Positions 5,373-5,447 of a stretch of DNA of 5,447 bases are shown here, piece after piece. The stretch covers positions 1-5,447 of the forward strand of contig VBPB01000129.1 in NCBI GenBank assembly GCA_005893365.1, in the 5' to 3' direction. Below the pieces are notes generated by a model, which had not been told where the DNA came from, searched no databases, and saw only the letters and a list, made by a program, of their open reading frames with translations. The position numbers and the translations under genes are program-made. Every line of letters starts with the position of its first letter. Position 1 is the first letter of the stretch. The stretch comes from Candidatus Eiseniibacteriota bacterium (GTDB taxonomy: Bacteria; Eisenbacteria; RBG-16-71-46).

Positions 5373-5447
5373 CTACCGGAGCGCCTGGAGCTTGGCCTCC
5401 ACCCGGTGGTTCCCGGGGTCGGCGGCCAGGCTCAGATGGTACTGCTT
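5373..5447 (-). CDS. C-terminal end of a possible TPR-repeat protein (cut by window edge)
   Basis: An open frame of 24 codons enters from the right edge and ends at TAG (5375-5373). Its translation contains YHLSLAADPGNHRVEAKL and ends in LQALR, which resembles the second helix of a tetratricopeptide repeat and the following DPGN turn. TPR proteins are scaffolds; nothing more can be said of this one. It ends 24 nt before the sigma ATG, so it may be the first visible gene of the same operon. With so few residues the assignment rests on pattern and on the clean stop just before the sigma gene. Confidence 0.5.
   Translation of the reverse strand, partial: KQYHLSLAADPGNHRVEAKLQALR

Overview
This is a GC-rich window (roughly 70% G+C by eye) in which every supported gene lies on the minus strand. 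Transcription therefore runs from high to low coordinates. The order is: the tail of a possible TPR protein (5447-5373), an ECF sigma factor (5348-4695), a membrane zinc-finger anti-sigma factor (4698-4084), an exported HtrA/DegP-like PDZ protein (4067-2862), a 180-bp gap filled by a large inverted repeat, aroB (2681-1578), aroQ (1572-1129), accB (1142-591), a 97-bp gap, and the N-terminal 163 codons of a PilT-type ATPase that runs off the left edge. Most junctions are tight (24 nt, -4 nt, 16 nt, 5 nt, -14 nt), so much of the window is probably co-transcribed.

The organism is a Gram-negative-type (diderm), high-GC bacterium with type IV pili, a type II dehydroquinase and a biotin-carrier acetyl-CoA carboxylase. 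The layout would suit an uncultivated soil or sediment lineage such as Rokubacteria/NC10 (Methylomirabilota) or a deltaproteobacterium-like group. This is an inference from base composition and gene content; no marker gene is present to settle it.

Right half (2862-5447) is an envelope-stress-like module: sigma factor, its translationally coupled anti-sigma factor, and an HtrA-family periplasmic protein. It resembles the algU-mucA-mucB-mucC-mucD arrangement of Pseudomonas. The HtrA-like protein keeps the serine region (GNSG) but has Ser where the catalytic His belongs and Asn where the catalytic Asp belongs. It is probably a non-proteolytic pseudoprotease with an intact PDZ domain.

Left half (1-2681) is housekeeping: two shikimate-pathway steps (AroB makes 3-dehydroquinate, AroQ dehydrates it), the biotin carrier of acetyl-CoA carboxylase without an adjacent accC, and PilT.

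Between the halves is the most unusual non-coding feature, an imperfect inverted repeat whose arms (2701-2732 and 2831-2862) match at 26 of 32 positions. Four of the six mismatches become G-U pairs in RNA of the coding strand. The element is flanked by TA on both sides and begins exactly at the stop codon of the HtrA-like gene. Removing it with one TA would leave a 16-nt operon junction. It could be a MITE-like insertion, a structured RNA element, or both. I saw no tRNA, rRNA, CRISPR array, transposase gene or classical T-tract terminator.
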